Of a stretch of 47,483 nucleotides of DNA, positions 1 to 7,606 are shown piece after piece. A program made the translations under genes and the position numbers. Below the pieces are notes generated by a model. The model saw only the letters and a program-made list of their open reading frames with translations. It was not told the origin of the DNA and ran no database searches. Every line of letters begins with the position of its first letter. Position 1 is the first letter of the stretch. The DNA is from Phenylobacterium sp. (GTDB lineage: Bacteria; Pseudomonadota; Alphaproteobacteria; Caulobacterales; Caulobacteraceae), in the NCBI RefSeq assembly GCF_030646615.1, contig NZ_JAUSLG010000018.1:1-47483 (forward strand). The letters are read 5' to 3'.

Positions 1-800
1 ACCAGGCGCCGATTGGCCGCACGCCGCGTTCGAACCCGGCCACCTACACCGGCCTGTTCACGCCGATCCGCGACCTGTTCTCGGGCGTGCCGACGGCGAA
101 AGAACGCGGCTACAGCGCCGGGCGCTTCTCGTTCAACGTCAAGGGCGGCCGCTGCGAAGCCTGCCAGGGCGACGGCGTGACCAAGGTGGAGATGCACTTC
201 CTGCCGGACGTGTACGTGCCCTGCGACGTCTGCCACGGCAAGCGCTACAACCGCGAAACTCTGGAGGTGCTGTTCAAGGGCAAGTCGATCTCCGACGTCC
301 TGGACATGACCGTCGAAGAGGCCGCCGACTTCTTCAAGGCCGTGCCGCCGGTGCGCGACAAGATGGACACGCTGAAGAAGGTGGGCCTGGGCTACGTCCA
401 GGTCGGCCAATCGGCCACCACCCTGTCAGGCGGCGAGGCCCAGCGGGTGAAGCTGTCCAAGGAACTGTCGCGGCGGGCCACGGGACGCACCCTCTACATC
501 CTGGACGAGCCAACCACCGGCCTGCATTTCGAGGACATCCAGAAGCTGCTGGAGGTGCTCCACGAACTGGTGGACCAGGGCAATACGATCGTGGTCATCG
601 AGCACAATCTCGACGTCATCAAGACCGCCGACTGGCTGGTCGACTTCGGTCCCGAGGGCGGCGACGGCGGCGGCGAGATCGTGGCGGTGGGCACGCCGGA
701 AGCCGTGGCGGCCCAGCCGGCCAGCTGGACCGGCCGCTACCTCAAGGATGTGCTGGATCGCCACGAACAGCGCCGCCTGGCCCGCCGCAAAAGCGCCTGA
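1..800 (+). CDS. uvrA: UvrA, excinuclease ABC subunit A (3' part only)
   Basis: The reading frame is already open at base 3 and ends with TGA at 798-800, so this is the C-terminal 265 residues of a protein that normally has about 950. UvrA is the damage-recognition ATPase of nucleotide excision repair and hands DNA to UvrB in the cytoplasm. Visible elements are the [17 protein letters not shown] segment, the second zinc module (CEAC...CDVC, bases about 152-234), the ABC signature [11 protein letters not shown] (bases 426-458) and the Walker B/D-loop [12 protein letters not shown]. The tail ends in a basic [11 protein letters not shown] segment. The 5' part lies outside the window. Only 13 bases separate it from the next gene on the same strand. 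Confidence 0.97.
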   Translation, partial: QAPIGRTPRSNPATYTGLFTPIRDLFSGVPTAKERGYSAGRFSFNVKGGRCEACQGDGVTKVEMHFLPDVYVPCDVCHGKRYNRETLEVLFKGKSISDVLDMTVEEAADFFKAVPPVRDKMDTLKKVGLGYVQVGQSATTLSGGEAQRVKLSKELSRRATGRTLYILDEPTTGLHFEDIQKLLEVLHELVDQGNTIVVIEHNLDVIKTADWLVDFGPEGGDGGGEIVAVGTPEAVAAQPASWTGRYLKDVLDRHEQRRLARRKSA

Positions 801-813
801 GGTCACGGCCGCC

Positions 814-1656
814 ATGACGCCCGATCAGCAATCTCTCCTCGAGGCGCTGAAGACGGCGCTCGACGCCGACGGCCGCATCCTGTCGGCCTGGCTGACCGGC
901 AGCCTGGGGGCTGGCCGGGGCGACCCCTGGAGCGATATCGACATCGCCCTGGTGGTGGCGGCCGACGACATGCCGGGCCTGCTCGCCGACCTGATGGCCC
1001 CTGATGGCCCCCTGCCCGCCACAGCCCTGCGCCTCAGCCAGTTCGGCCGCCTGGTGAATGGGACCACCCCCAAGCTGCAGCGGTTCGACCTGCTGCTCTC
1101 GACGCCCGAAGAGTTCGCCCGTCAGAAGGCCGCCGATGTGAAGCTGCTGTTCGGCGACTCAAGCCAGGGCCCGACCGAGCGACCCCGGCCGGCGCCTGAT
1201 CCGGCCGCCGTGGCGCGACGCGTCGAGGGCCTCGTCACCGAATTCCTGCGCGTCCTCTCTCTTGCCCCCGTGCCTGTGGGACGGCGGGAGTGGGTGGTGA
1301 TGCAGGACGGCGTCGGCCATCTCCGCCGCCTGTTGATCGAGCTGATGCTGGAGGAGAACGGCGTCGGTCCTGCCGAGCGCGGCGGCGCCAAGAAGCTCTA
1401 TCCGTTCCTGACCCCCGAACAGATCGCCGAGCTGGAGGCCCTGGTCCCGCCCCGGGCGGTGGAGGCCGACCTGCTGGCCGCCAATCGCGACCTGCGCGAC
1501 CTCTTCCTGCCCCGCGCCCGCCGCGTCGCCCAGGCGACCGGCGCCGTCTGGCCCGCAGACTGGGAGGCGGCCGTCATGTCCGGCCTCGCCCGCGATCTGC
1601 CGGCGCTGGGCTGGGCTGGGCTGGGCTGGGCTGACGCAACGTCAGGGTTTCCGTAA
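814..1656 (+). CDS. Nucleotidyltransferase-fold protein
   Basis: This 280-residue protein belongs to the Pol-beta-like nucleotidyltransferase superfamily. Near the N-terminus it has LTGSLGAGRGDPWSDIDIAL, which is the G-S-x(n)-D-x-D metal-binding signature, with a possible third acidic residue in RFDLLL. The C-terminal half is helical, as in streptomycin/kanamycin adenylyltransferase-like proteins. No substrate can be assigned; antibiotic-modifying and housekeeping members share this fold. I chose ATG 814, just after uvrA, because residues coded upstream of it (from 748) overlap uvrA out of frame. The last codons run through five CTGGG units at 1606-1630, giving the odd tail LGWAGLGWADATSGFP. 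A slip in that tract would change the C-terminus. Confidence 0.8.
   Translation: MTPDQQSLLEALKTALDADGRILSAWLTGSLGAGRGDPWSDIDIALVVAADDMPGLLADLMAPDGPLPATALRLSQFGRLVNGTTPKLQRFDLLLSTPEEFARQKAADVKLLFGDSSQGPTERPRPAPDPAAVARRVEGLVTEFLRVLSLAPVPVGRREWVVMQDGVGHLRRLLIELMLEENGVGPAERGGAKKLYPFLTPEQIAELEALVPPRAVEADLLAANRDLRDLFLPRARRVAQATGAVWPADWEAAVMSGLARDLPALGWAGLGWADATSGFP
1606..1630. repeat. Pentanucleotide tandem repeat (CTGGG)x5
   Basis: Five perfect copies of CTGGG run from 1606 to 1630, preceded by a near-matching GGCG and followed by CTGA. They lie inside the 3' end of the nucleotidyltransferase-fold gene. The unit length is not a multiple of three, so gain or loss of a unit shifts the last reading frame. 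The tract looks slippage-prone; variability itself cannot be seen from one sequence. Confidence 0.85.
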
Positions 1657-1710
1657 ACGCCTGTTCGAAATAGCGTCGCTCCATTCGTTTAAGCGATTTG
1701 GAGCTGACCC

Positions 1711-2322
1711 ATGATCCTCTACGGCGCGCCCATGCCGGCGCCGAACCCCCGCCGTGTCCGCATTTTCCTGGCGGAAAAGGGCATCGACCTGCCGGAAACC
1801 ACGGTCGATATGCGCAAGCGCGAGCACAAGTCTTCGGACTATCGGGCCAAGAACTCTCTGGGCCAGATCCCGACCCTGGAGCTGGATGACGGGGCGACCA
1901 TTTCCGAGACCGTCGCCATCTGCCGCTATTTCGAGGAAACCAACCCTGAGCCGCCGCTGTTTGGCCGCACGGCCCTGGAAAAGGCCCATGTGGACATGTG
2001 GGTCCGCCGGGTCGAGTTCGTGCTGATGACGCCCATCGGCAACTACTGGCGCCACGCCCACCCCTATACGGCCGCCCTGCTGACCCAGTTCAAGGACTTC
2101 GGCGAGTCGAACCGGGAGACCTATGCGGGCGCCCAGAAGTGGCTGGACCGGGAGCTGGCCAGCCGGGATTTCATCGCCGGCCACGACTTCACCGTCGCCG
2201 ACATCTGCGCCCTCTCGGCCGTGGACTTCGCCACCTGGATCGGTCTGGAGATGGATCCCGACTACGCCAATCTGGCCGCCTGGCATCAGCGGGTCAGCGC
2301 CCGCCCGAGCGCTCAAGCCTAA
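1711..2322 (+). CDS. Glutathione S-transferase family protein
   Basis: The product is a 203-residue cytosolic GST. The N-terminal thioredoxin-like domain (about residues 1-78) begins MILYGAPMPAPNPRRVRIFL, and the cis-proline loop is LGQIPTLEL followed by the glutathione-binding ISETVAICRYF. The C-terminal helical domain (about 90-203) contains FTVADICALSAVDFA, the usual N-capping/hydrophobic staple region. An SD-like GGAGC lies about 10 bases before ATG 1711. Such enzymes conjugate glutathione to electrophiles or act as isomerases or peroxidases; the substrate is not predictable. Its 3' end converges on the membrane-protein gene on the other strand, 12 bases away. Confidence 0.92.
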   Translation: MILYGAPMPAPNPRRVRIFLAEKGIDLPETTVDMRKREHKSSDYRAKNSLGQIPTLELDDGATISETVAICRYFEETNPEPPLFGRTALEKAHVDMWVRRVEFVLMTPIGNYWRHAHPYTAALLTQFKDFGESNRETYAGAQKWLDRELASRDFIAGHDFTVADICALSAVDFATWIGLEMDPDYANLAAWHQRVSARPSAQA

Positions 2323-2334
2323 GGTCGCCTTAGC

Positions 2335-3282
2335 CTAGACCAGGGGTTCGCCCTCGCCTCGCGCCTCAGGCGCGGGGCGGAAGGCCTGGTAGGCCATGAC
2401 CTGCGGCGCCAGGATCACCGGATAGTAGATGGCCGTGAGCACGGCGTTGAACACCAGATAGAGCACGGTCTGGACCGAGACATAGGCGCTGAACGAGCTG
2501 AAGTCGGGCTGGAAGGCCTCGCCGACAGACGACATATTGCCCCCCATCGCGACGGTGGCGATCCCGGCCAACGCCGCAAAGATCACCATGGCCAGCAGGC
2601 TGACAACGATGATCGAGATGAGCGCCAGCAGATAGGCGCCGAACATCGCCCAGAAGTGGCCCCGCGTCAGGCTCCAGGAGCCGAACACCGCCAGCCGCTG
2701 CTGGTCGAAGGTCAGGACCGGCGCCAGGGACAGGCGCACCAGGACATACAGCCACAGCCCGCCGAAGAAGAGCAGCATGCCGCCCCCCACCAGGGCCATG
2801 GCGCCCTGCCCCGCCAGGGAGGCGAGCCCGGCGCCGATAGCGGCCAGCACGGACAGGGCCAGCACCCCGCCAAGGGTCAGCAGATAGTAGATCAGCGTCA
2901 GGCCGATCAGCCGGAGCTCGTCGGCGCCGAAGCGCAGATAGCCGCGCTCGGCCGCCTCCTCAGGCCGCAGGTGAATCCGATAGACCGCCGCCGCCGCCAC
3001 CGAGACCACGAACAGGCCGATCGGCGCCAGGGTCAGATAGGCCGGGGCCATGTCCCGCATGAAGACGGCCAGTTCCTCCGCCGTCATGTCGGCGGCGTTC
3101 TCGGCCTGCAGCAGGAAGTCGCCCCCCAGCAGGATAAGCGCCGTGGCGCTCACGAAAGAGACGATCAGGTGGAACAGGGCCCAGATCAGCACGACCCGCG
3201 GCTCCTCCCGCGTCAGCCGAAAGCCCTCGAAGGCCGCATCGCCCGAAGAGAAGGGCGCATCACCCGAAGAAAAGTCGCTCAT
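2335..3282 (-). CDS. Polytopic inner-membrane protein of unknown function
   Basis: This is a 315-residue protein with about six hydrophobic segments, for example [20 protein letters not shown] near the start, [39 protein letters not shown], a glycine-rich [39 protein letters not shown] and the terminal [18 protein letters not shown]. The layout resembles the uncharacterised membrane proteins related to the glycerophosphodiester phosphodiesterase membrane domain that are frequent in Caulobacterales. No catalytic motif is visible. The N-terminus holds a duplicated SSGDAxF heptapeptide coded by two about 20-base direct repeats (3236-3275). It is divergent from trmFO, sharing a 137-base upstream region. 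Function unknown. Confidence 0.75.
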   Translation of the reverse strand: MSDFSSGDAPFSSGDAAFEGFRLTREEPRVVLIWALFHLIVSFVSATALILLGGDFLLQAENAADMTAEELAVFMRDMAPAYLTLAPIGLFVVSVAAAAVYRIHLRPEEAAERGYLRFGADELRLIGLTLIYYLLTLGGVLALSVLAAIGAGLASLAGQGAMALVGGGMLLFFGGLWLYVLVRLSLAPVLTFDQQRLAVFGSWSLTRGHFWAMFGAYLLALISIIVVSLLAMVIFAALAGIATVAMGGNMSSVGEAFQPDFSSFSAYVSVQTVLYLVFNAVLTAIYYPVILAPQVMAYQAFRPAPEARGEGEPLV

Positions 3283-3419
3283 CTCAGCTCCCCGACCGGC
3301 GCGCCAAAGGCTTGAAACGCCTGGAGCCGTCGACCATCGGCGGTGAAACTAGGCGCGCGCCCTGCCCGCCTGCAAGGCCCGGCTCGCGAAGTGCGCAGAT
3401 CGTTGCTAATGGAACGCCC

Positions 3420-4817
3420 ATGAGCCTCTCTCCTATCCATGTCATCGGCGGCGGACTGGCCGGTTCGGAAGCCGCCTGGCAGATCGCCCAGGCCGGCGCC
3501 CCGGTCGTGCTGCACGAAATGCGCCCGGTGCGCGGCACCGACGCCCACCACACCGACAAGCTCGCCGAGCTGGTCTGTTCCAACTCCTTCCGGGCCGATG
3601 ACTGGGCCGGCAACGCCGTCGGCCTGCTCCACGCCGAGATGCGCCGGCTGGATTCGATCATCATGGCCTGCGGCGACGCTCACCAGGTGCCGGCCGGCGG
3701 CGCCCTGGCCGTGGATCGGGACGGCTTCGCCGACGCCGTGACCGCGCGGCTGGAGGCCCACCCCAATGTCACCATCGCGCGGGGCGAGGTCGCCGGGCTG
3801 CCGCCTGCGGATTGGGACAATGTGATCATCGCCACGGGTCCGCTCACCTCGCCGGCCCTGTCCCAGGCGATCCTCGACCTGACCGGCGAGGGCGCCCTGT
3901 CCTTCTTCGACGCCATCGCCCCCATCGTGACGGTGGAGTCGGTGAACATGGACATCTGCTGGCGCCAGTCCCGCTACGACAAGGTCGGGCCGGGCGGGGA
4001 TGCGGCGGCCTATATCAACTGTCCGATGGACAGGGACCAGTACGAGGCCTTCATTGACGCCCTGCTGGCCGGCCCCAAGTCGGAGTTCAAGGACTGGGAG
4101 CACGTCCCCTATTTCGACGGCTGCCTGCCCATCGAGGTGATGGCCGAGCGCGGCCGCGAGACCCTGCGCCACGGCCCCATGAAGCCCGTCGGCCTGACCA
4201 ACGCCCACAAGCCCGACGAGAAGGCCTATGCGGTGGTCCAGCTGCGCCAGGACAATGCGCTCGGCACCCTGTGGAACATGGTGGGCTTCCAGACCAAGCT
4301 GAAGCACGGCGCCCAAACCGACATCTTCCGGATGATCCCAGGGCTGGAAAAGGCCGTCTTCGCCCGCCTGGGCGGCCTGCACCGCAACACCTTCATCAAC
4401 AGCCCCCGCCTGCTGGACGGCGCCCTGCGGCTGAAGGTCGATCCGCGCCTGCGGTTCGCCGGCCAGGTGACCGGGGTCGAGGGTTATGTGGAGAGCGCCG
4501 CGGTGGGCCTGCTGGCCGGCCGCCTCGCCGCCGCCGAACGCCTGGGCCGCCCGCTGGCCCCGCCGCCGCCGACGACAGCGCTGGGGGCCCTGATCGGCCA
4601 CATCACCGGCGGCCACCTGGACGGGGGCGCCGGCTCCTTCCAGCCGATGAACATCAATTACGGTCTGATCCCGCCCCTGGAGAGCCCCAAGCGGGACGCC
4701 GAGGGCCGCCGCCTGGGGTCCAAGGAACGGGGCCGCACCAAGAAGCGCATGGTGGGCGAGCGCGCCCTGGCCGACCTGGACGCCTGGATCGGCCAGCCGG
4801 CCCTGGCCGCCGAGTAG
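3420..4817 (+). CDS. trmFO: TrmFO, folate/FAD-dependent tRNA m5U54 methyltransferase
   Basis: TrmFO uses methylenetetrahydrofolate and FADH2 to methylate U54 in the T-loop of tRNAs. The 465-residue protein starts with the FAD dinucleotide-binding motif [18 protein letters not shown]. It also has [20 protein letters not shown], which fits the GidA-related family, [21 protein letters not shown], and the C-terminal [15 protein letters not shown] longer frame is open upstream from 3312, but ATG 3420 gives the family's normal N-terminus ([11 protein letters not shown]). It ends one base before the oppositely oriented synthase-fold gene, so the pair converges with no room for a separate terminator. 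Confidence 0.96.
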   Translation: MSLSPIHVIGGGLAGSEAAWQIAQAGAPVVLHEMRPVRGTDAHHTDKLAELVCSNSFRADDWAGNAVGLLHAEMRRLDSIIMACGDAHQVPAGGALAVDRDGFADAVTARLEAHPNVTIARGEVAGLPPADWDNVIIATGPLTSPALSQAILDLTGEGALSFFDAIAPIVTVESVNMDICWRQSRYDKVGPGGDAAAYINCPMDRDQYEAFIDALLAGPKSEFKDWEHVPYFDGCLPIEVMAERGRETLRHGPMKPVGLTNAHKPDEKAYAVVQLRQDNALGTLWNMVGFQTKLKHGAQTDIFRMIPGLEKAVFARLGGLHRNTFINSPRLLDGALRLKVDPRLRFAGQVTGVEGYVESAAVGLLAGRLAAAERLGRPLAPPPPTTALGALIGHITGGHLDGGAGSFQPMNINYGLIPPLESPKRDAEGRRLGSKERGRTKKRMVGERALADLDAWIGQPALAAE

Positions 4818-4818
4818 G

Positions 4819-5511
4819 TCAGACCCGGCCGGTCAGCGCCGCCAGCGTAATGCGCCAGCGCTTGCCCAGGGCCGAGGGCTCGCGGCCTGTCGCATAGATT
4901 CTGGAGAGCGCCGCCTGGGCGCCGGCAGGAAAGGCCGCCACGCTGAGGCCCCGGGCCTGGGCGCGCAGGCTCGACAGGGCGTCCGGGTCGCCCAGCGCTT
5001 CACCCGCCAGACGCCGGCGCGACAGGGCCCAGGCGGCCCCGGCCGCCTCCGCCGCCATGGGGCTCGCGCTAGGATCCAGGAGCTGGGCCGCCAGCCGGGC
5101 GACAGCGCCGCCCGTCTCCCGCGCCCAGAGCACGGCCTCTTCGGGGGTCATCGGCGTAGGGTCCAACTCGCGATAGCGGGCGTCGATCATCAGCTCCAGA
5201 TCGGCCCGCGGCAGCCTGCGCCGGGCGATCACCTGCGCCAGGGCCTGGGCGGTGGGATGGTGGCGCACCGGCCGGGCTTCGTAGGCCTCGTCCAACACCT
5301 CGCGCCACCAGGCCAGGCGGATCTCGCCCAGCAGGGCGTTGGACGCCACCCTGGGCGCCCGGGCCAGTTCGTGGTCGAAGGCGTAGAGGGCCACCACCTC
5401 GGCCCTTGCCTCCGGCTCGGCGATCAGCCGGCTGGCCAGCCAACGGTCCGGATCCACCGAAAGGACCAGGGCGTCCAGGTCCTGGGCTGGCGGCGACGCG
5501 TCCTCGCTCAT
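4819..5511 (-). CDS. Squalene/phytoene synthase-fold protein, NDUFAF6-like
   Basis: The 230-residue product has the all-helical trans-isoprenyl-diphosphate synthase fold, with an N-terminal ALYAFDHELAR, then LGEIRLAWWREVLDEA and LMIDARYRELDPTPM. True squalene and phytoene synthases carry two DxxxD metal-binding motifs. Here the first reads FDHELAR and the second IDARYRELD, so catalytic metal binding looks lost. Shorter proteins of this kind in alphaproteobacteria are the bacterial relatives of NDUFAF6, a mitochondrial complex I assembly factor. A DUF498/NDUFAF3-like gene lies less than 1 kb upstream on the same strand, which fits that reading. An isoprenoid synthase cannot be excluded. A terminator-like hairpin lies just before its start, so it probably has its own promoter or depends on read-through. 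Confidence 0.8.
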   Translation of the reverse strand: MSEDASPPAQDLDALVLSVDPDRWLASRLIAEPEARAEVVALYAFDHELARAPRVASNALLGEIRLAWWREVLDEAYEARPVRHHPTAQALAQVIARRRLPRADLELMIDARYRELDPTPMTPEEAVLWARETGGAVARLAAQLLDPSASPMAAEAAGAAWALSRRRLAGEALGDPDALSSLRAQARGLSVAAFPAGAQAALSRIYATGREPSALGKRWRITLAALTGRV

Positions 5512-5515
5512 GGGG

Positions 5516-5552
5516 CTCCAAAAACAAAAGGACCCGCCAAGACGGCGGGCCC
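5516..5552 (-). terminator. Rho-independent terminator after the PuuD-like gene
   Basis: On the minus strand a GC-rich hairpin (arms 5544-5552 and 5530-5538, loop 5539-5543, one G-T pair) is followed by a T-rich run, TTTTGTTTTTGG. It lies 24 bases past the stop codon of the PuuD-like gene and just before the start of the synthase-fold gene. This is the clearest intrinsic terminator in the window. Confidence 0.85.
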
Positions 5553-5576
5553 CAGAGACTTAAACCGTTTTGGCGG

Positions 5577-6182
5577 TCAGCCGAAGATGGTCTGGTTCAT
5601 GGCCATGGTCACCAGCATCGGCAGCGAGAGCAGCGTATTGGTGCGCGAGAACAGCATGGCGGTGCGGCCCGCCTTGGCCTTGGCGGCATCGTCGGCCTCG
5701 ACCATGCCGAGCGCGATCTTCTGGTTCGGCCAGATGAACAGCCAGACGTTCAGGAACATGATGATCGCCAGCCACATGCCCACGCCGATGAAGGTGTGTT
5801 GCGGCACGACGAAGCCGCTGGCGGCGCCCAGGCTCAGCGCCTCGAGCAGGAAGCCGCGGCTCCAGGCCAGGGCCAGGCCCGAGACCAGGGTGAACAGCGC
5901 CGCCCAGCGGAACCAGAACAGCGCCTCGGGCGCGATGTGCTTGGAGATGGCCGGCCTCATCTCGGCCGGGATGTCGGGCATCTTCCGGATCTGGACGAAG
6001 TTGAAATAGTAGAGCAGCCCGATCCAGAGGATGCCGAAGACCAGGTGCATCCAGCGGAACACCGCCTGGACGAAGATCACGTCGGCGCCGCGATTGTGCA
6101 CCATGTAGCCGACGATCATGACCACCGAGAGCAGCAGGCTCACGATCATCGTATTGCGGAAGTTGGACAGCAGGCCCTGCAT
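5577..6182 (-). CDS. PuuD-like (urate oxidase N-terminal domain) membrane protein
   Basis: This 201-residue protein has five or six membrane helices and matches the membrane part of PuuD-type urate hydroxylases (Urate_ox_N family). Features are a first helix MIVSLLLSVVMIVGYMV, the His-containing WMHLVFGILWIGLLYYFNF, FWFRWAALFTLVSGLALAW, and HTFIGVGMWLAIIMFLNVW followed by FIWPNQK. Full PuuD proteins carry a C-terminal cytochrome c domain with CxxCH. None is present here, so this is a stand-alone membrane domain and urate oxidation is doubtful. The conserved His and Trp residues in the helices would suit heme or quinone contact. It sits between the sec/DUF498 genes and the synthase-fold gene, with 96 bases upstream and a strong terminator downstream. 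Confidence 0.75.
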   Translation of the reverse strand: MQGLLSNFRNTMIVSLLLSVVMIVGYMVHNRGADVIFVQAVFRWMHLVFGILWIGLLYYFNFVQIRKMPDIPAEMRPAISKHIAPEALFWFRWAALFTLVSGLALAWSRGFLLEALSLGAASGFVVPQHTFIGVGMWLAIIMFLNVWLFIWPNQKIALGMVEADDAAKAKAGRTAMLFSRTNTLLSLPMLVTMAMNQTIFG

Positions 6183-6278
6183 CGACGTTTCCCCGTTTTC
6201 TTGGTTCTGCCCTATAGCCGCGCTTCTCGCGGCGCAAGTCCAGTCCCTTGATGAGGGTGTTGACCGGAAGCCGGGCGA

Positions 6279-6638
6279 TCAGAGGGCGATCAGGGCGCAG
6301 GCCAGGCGGCGACCCTCGGCGGTCAGCACATTGTACATCCGCGCGGCGGCCGCGGTGTCCATGAACTCCAGGCCGATCCCGCCCTTCTGCAGCAGATCCC
6401 GCAGGGGCCGCGGCGGCAGGGCGTTGGCCGCGCCGGTTCCCAGGAGCAGAAACTCCACGTCCCGGGCCCCGGCGGCGAAGACCGGATAGAGGGAGTCAGG
6501 CGTGACATCGGCCAGGCGGGTGACGGGCCAGGCCGCGGCGACGTCGGACACGATCAGCAGAGAGCCGGGCCGCCAGACGCCGGACACGCGAAAGCCCCCG
6601 GGACCGAAGCTGTCCAGGCTGGGGGCGTCCCGAGCCAC
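6279..6638 (-). CDS. Mth938-like (DUF498) protein, NDUFAF3-like
   Basis: The 119-residue protein matches the Mth938/DUF498 fold. It starts with ILI-type strand segments (GGFRVSGVWRPGSLLIVSD), then VEFLLLGTGAANALPP, the helix RPLRDLLQKGGIGLEFMDT, and AAARMYNVLTAEGRRLACAL at the end. The eukaryotic relative NDUFAF3 is a complex I assembly factor. In many alphaproteobacteria the gene follows secF, and it does so here with a gap of only 3 bases, so it is almost certainly translated from the yajC-secD-secF transcript. Whether it serves the respiratory complex, the Sec pathway or both cannot be read from sequence. Confidence 0.85.
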   Translation of the reverse strand: MARDAPSLDSFGPGGFRVSGVWRPGSLLIVSDVAAAWPVTRLADVTPDSLYPVFAAGARDVEFLLLGTGAANALPPRPLRDLLQKGGIGLEFMDTAAAARMYNVLTAEGRRLACALIAL

Positions 6639-6641
6639 GGC

Positions 6642-7595
6642 CTAGGTGCGGACCGGCAGGGGCTCGGCTTCTTCCTCGCCCCGCTTGACGCCCCACAGGA
6701 GGATGATCGGCGCCGCCACATAGATCGAAGAATAGGTCCCGATCACCACGCCGAAGATCATGATCACCGAGAAGCCGAACAGGGTGGGACCCCCAAATAT
6801 CGCCAGGGCTCCCAAGGCCAGAATGGTGGTCAGGCCTGTGATGATGGTCCGCGAAAGGGTTTCGTTGATCGTCAGATCCACCAACTCCCCAAGGGGCATC
6901 CGTTTGTATTTTCTTATGTTCTCCCGCATGCGGTCGAACACGACGACGGTGTCGTTCATCGAGTAGCCGATGATCGTCAGGATCGCTGCGATACTGGTGA
7001 GCGAGAATTCCAGGTCAAAGAGCGCGATCAGCCCAAAGGTGAGCACCACATCGTGGAGCAGGCCCACCACCGCGCCGACCCCGAACTGGAGCTCGAAGCG
7101 GAACCAGATGTAGATCAACATCAGGGCGATAGCGAAGCCCAGGGCCATAAGACCATTCTGGAACAGTTCCCCCGAGACTTTCGGTCCAACCACCTCGGTC
7201 TTGGCGAAGGTGACCTCGCCGAGGGCCGATGTCAGGGCGGCCTTCACTTCCTCAATGGCCTGCTCCGAGCTCTCGCCTTCCGGCGTCTGGAACCGGACCA
7301 GGGCTGAGGACGGCGCGCCGAACGCCTGAACCTGGACATCGCCAAGCTCCAAACCGCCAAGCTCGGACCGAACCCGACTCAGATCGACCGCCTGGGGGGC
7401 GGTGGAGATCTCCAGCAAGGTCCCGCCCTTGAAGTCGATCCCGCAGTTCATGCCGCCGCAGGGGGGCGTCAGGGGATAGAGCGCCAGGAACAGGGAGGCG
7501 ATCGCCGCCAGGACAGAGGCGACGGCCGCATACTTCGCGAAGACGACGAACCGGAAGTTCGTTTTGACAGGCAATATTCTGATCAGCGGCCACAT
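6642..7595 (-). CDS. secF: SecF, protein translocase accessory subunit
   Basis: SecF pairs with SecD as an RND-type, proton-driven accessory to SecYEG that pulls exported proteins into the periplasm. The 317-residue protein has a first membrane helix (about residues 13-40), a periplasmic domain containing CGIDFKGGTLLEI and then FQNGLMALGFAIALMLIYIW. Next comes the RND core: IGYSMNDTVVVFDRMREN (charged D in the proton path), NETLSRTIITGLTTILAL and FGVVIGTYSSIYVAAPI. The frame is open back to 7649 inside secD, but ATG 7593-7595 gives the usual SecF start (MWPLIRILP) 11 bases after the secD stop. It ends with a basic/acidic KRGEEEAEPLPVRT tail. Confidence 0.97.
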   Translation of the reverse strand: MWPLIRILPVKTNFRFVVFAKYAAVASVLAAIASLFLALYPLTPPCGGMNCGIDFKGGTLLEISTAPQAVDLSRVRSELGGLELGDVQVQAFGAPSSALVRFQTPEGESSEQAIEEVKAALTSALGEVTFAKTEVVGPKVSGELFQNGLMALGFAIALMLIYIWFRFELQFGVGAVVGLLHDVVLTFGLIALFDLEFSLTSIAAILTIIGYSMNDTVVVFDRMRENIRKYKRMPLGELVDLTINETLSRTIITGLTTILALGALAIFGGPTLFGFSVIMIFGVVIGTYSSIYVAAPIILLWGVKRGEEEAEPLPVRT

Positions 7596-7606
7596 GGTTC
7601 GCAACC

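Noticed and set aside
3279..4616. Long minus-strand frame opposite trmFO (445 codons)
   Set aside because: It is the antisense shadow of a clear trmFO gene in GC-rich DNA, with low-complexity Gly/His/Gln-rich residues and no family match.
5257..6251. Plus-strand frames opposite the synthase-fold and PuuD-like genes
   Set aside because: They are antisense to two supported minus-strand genes and span their terminator.
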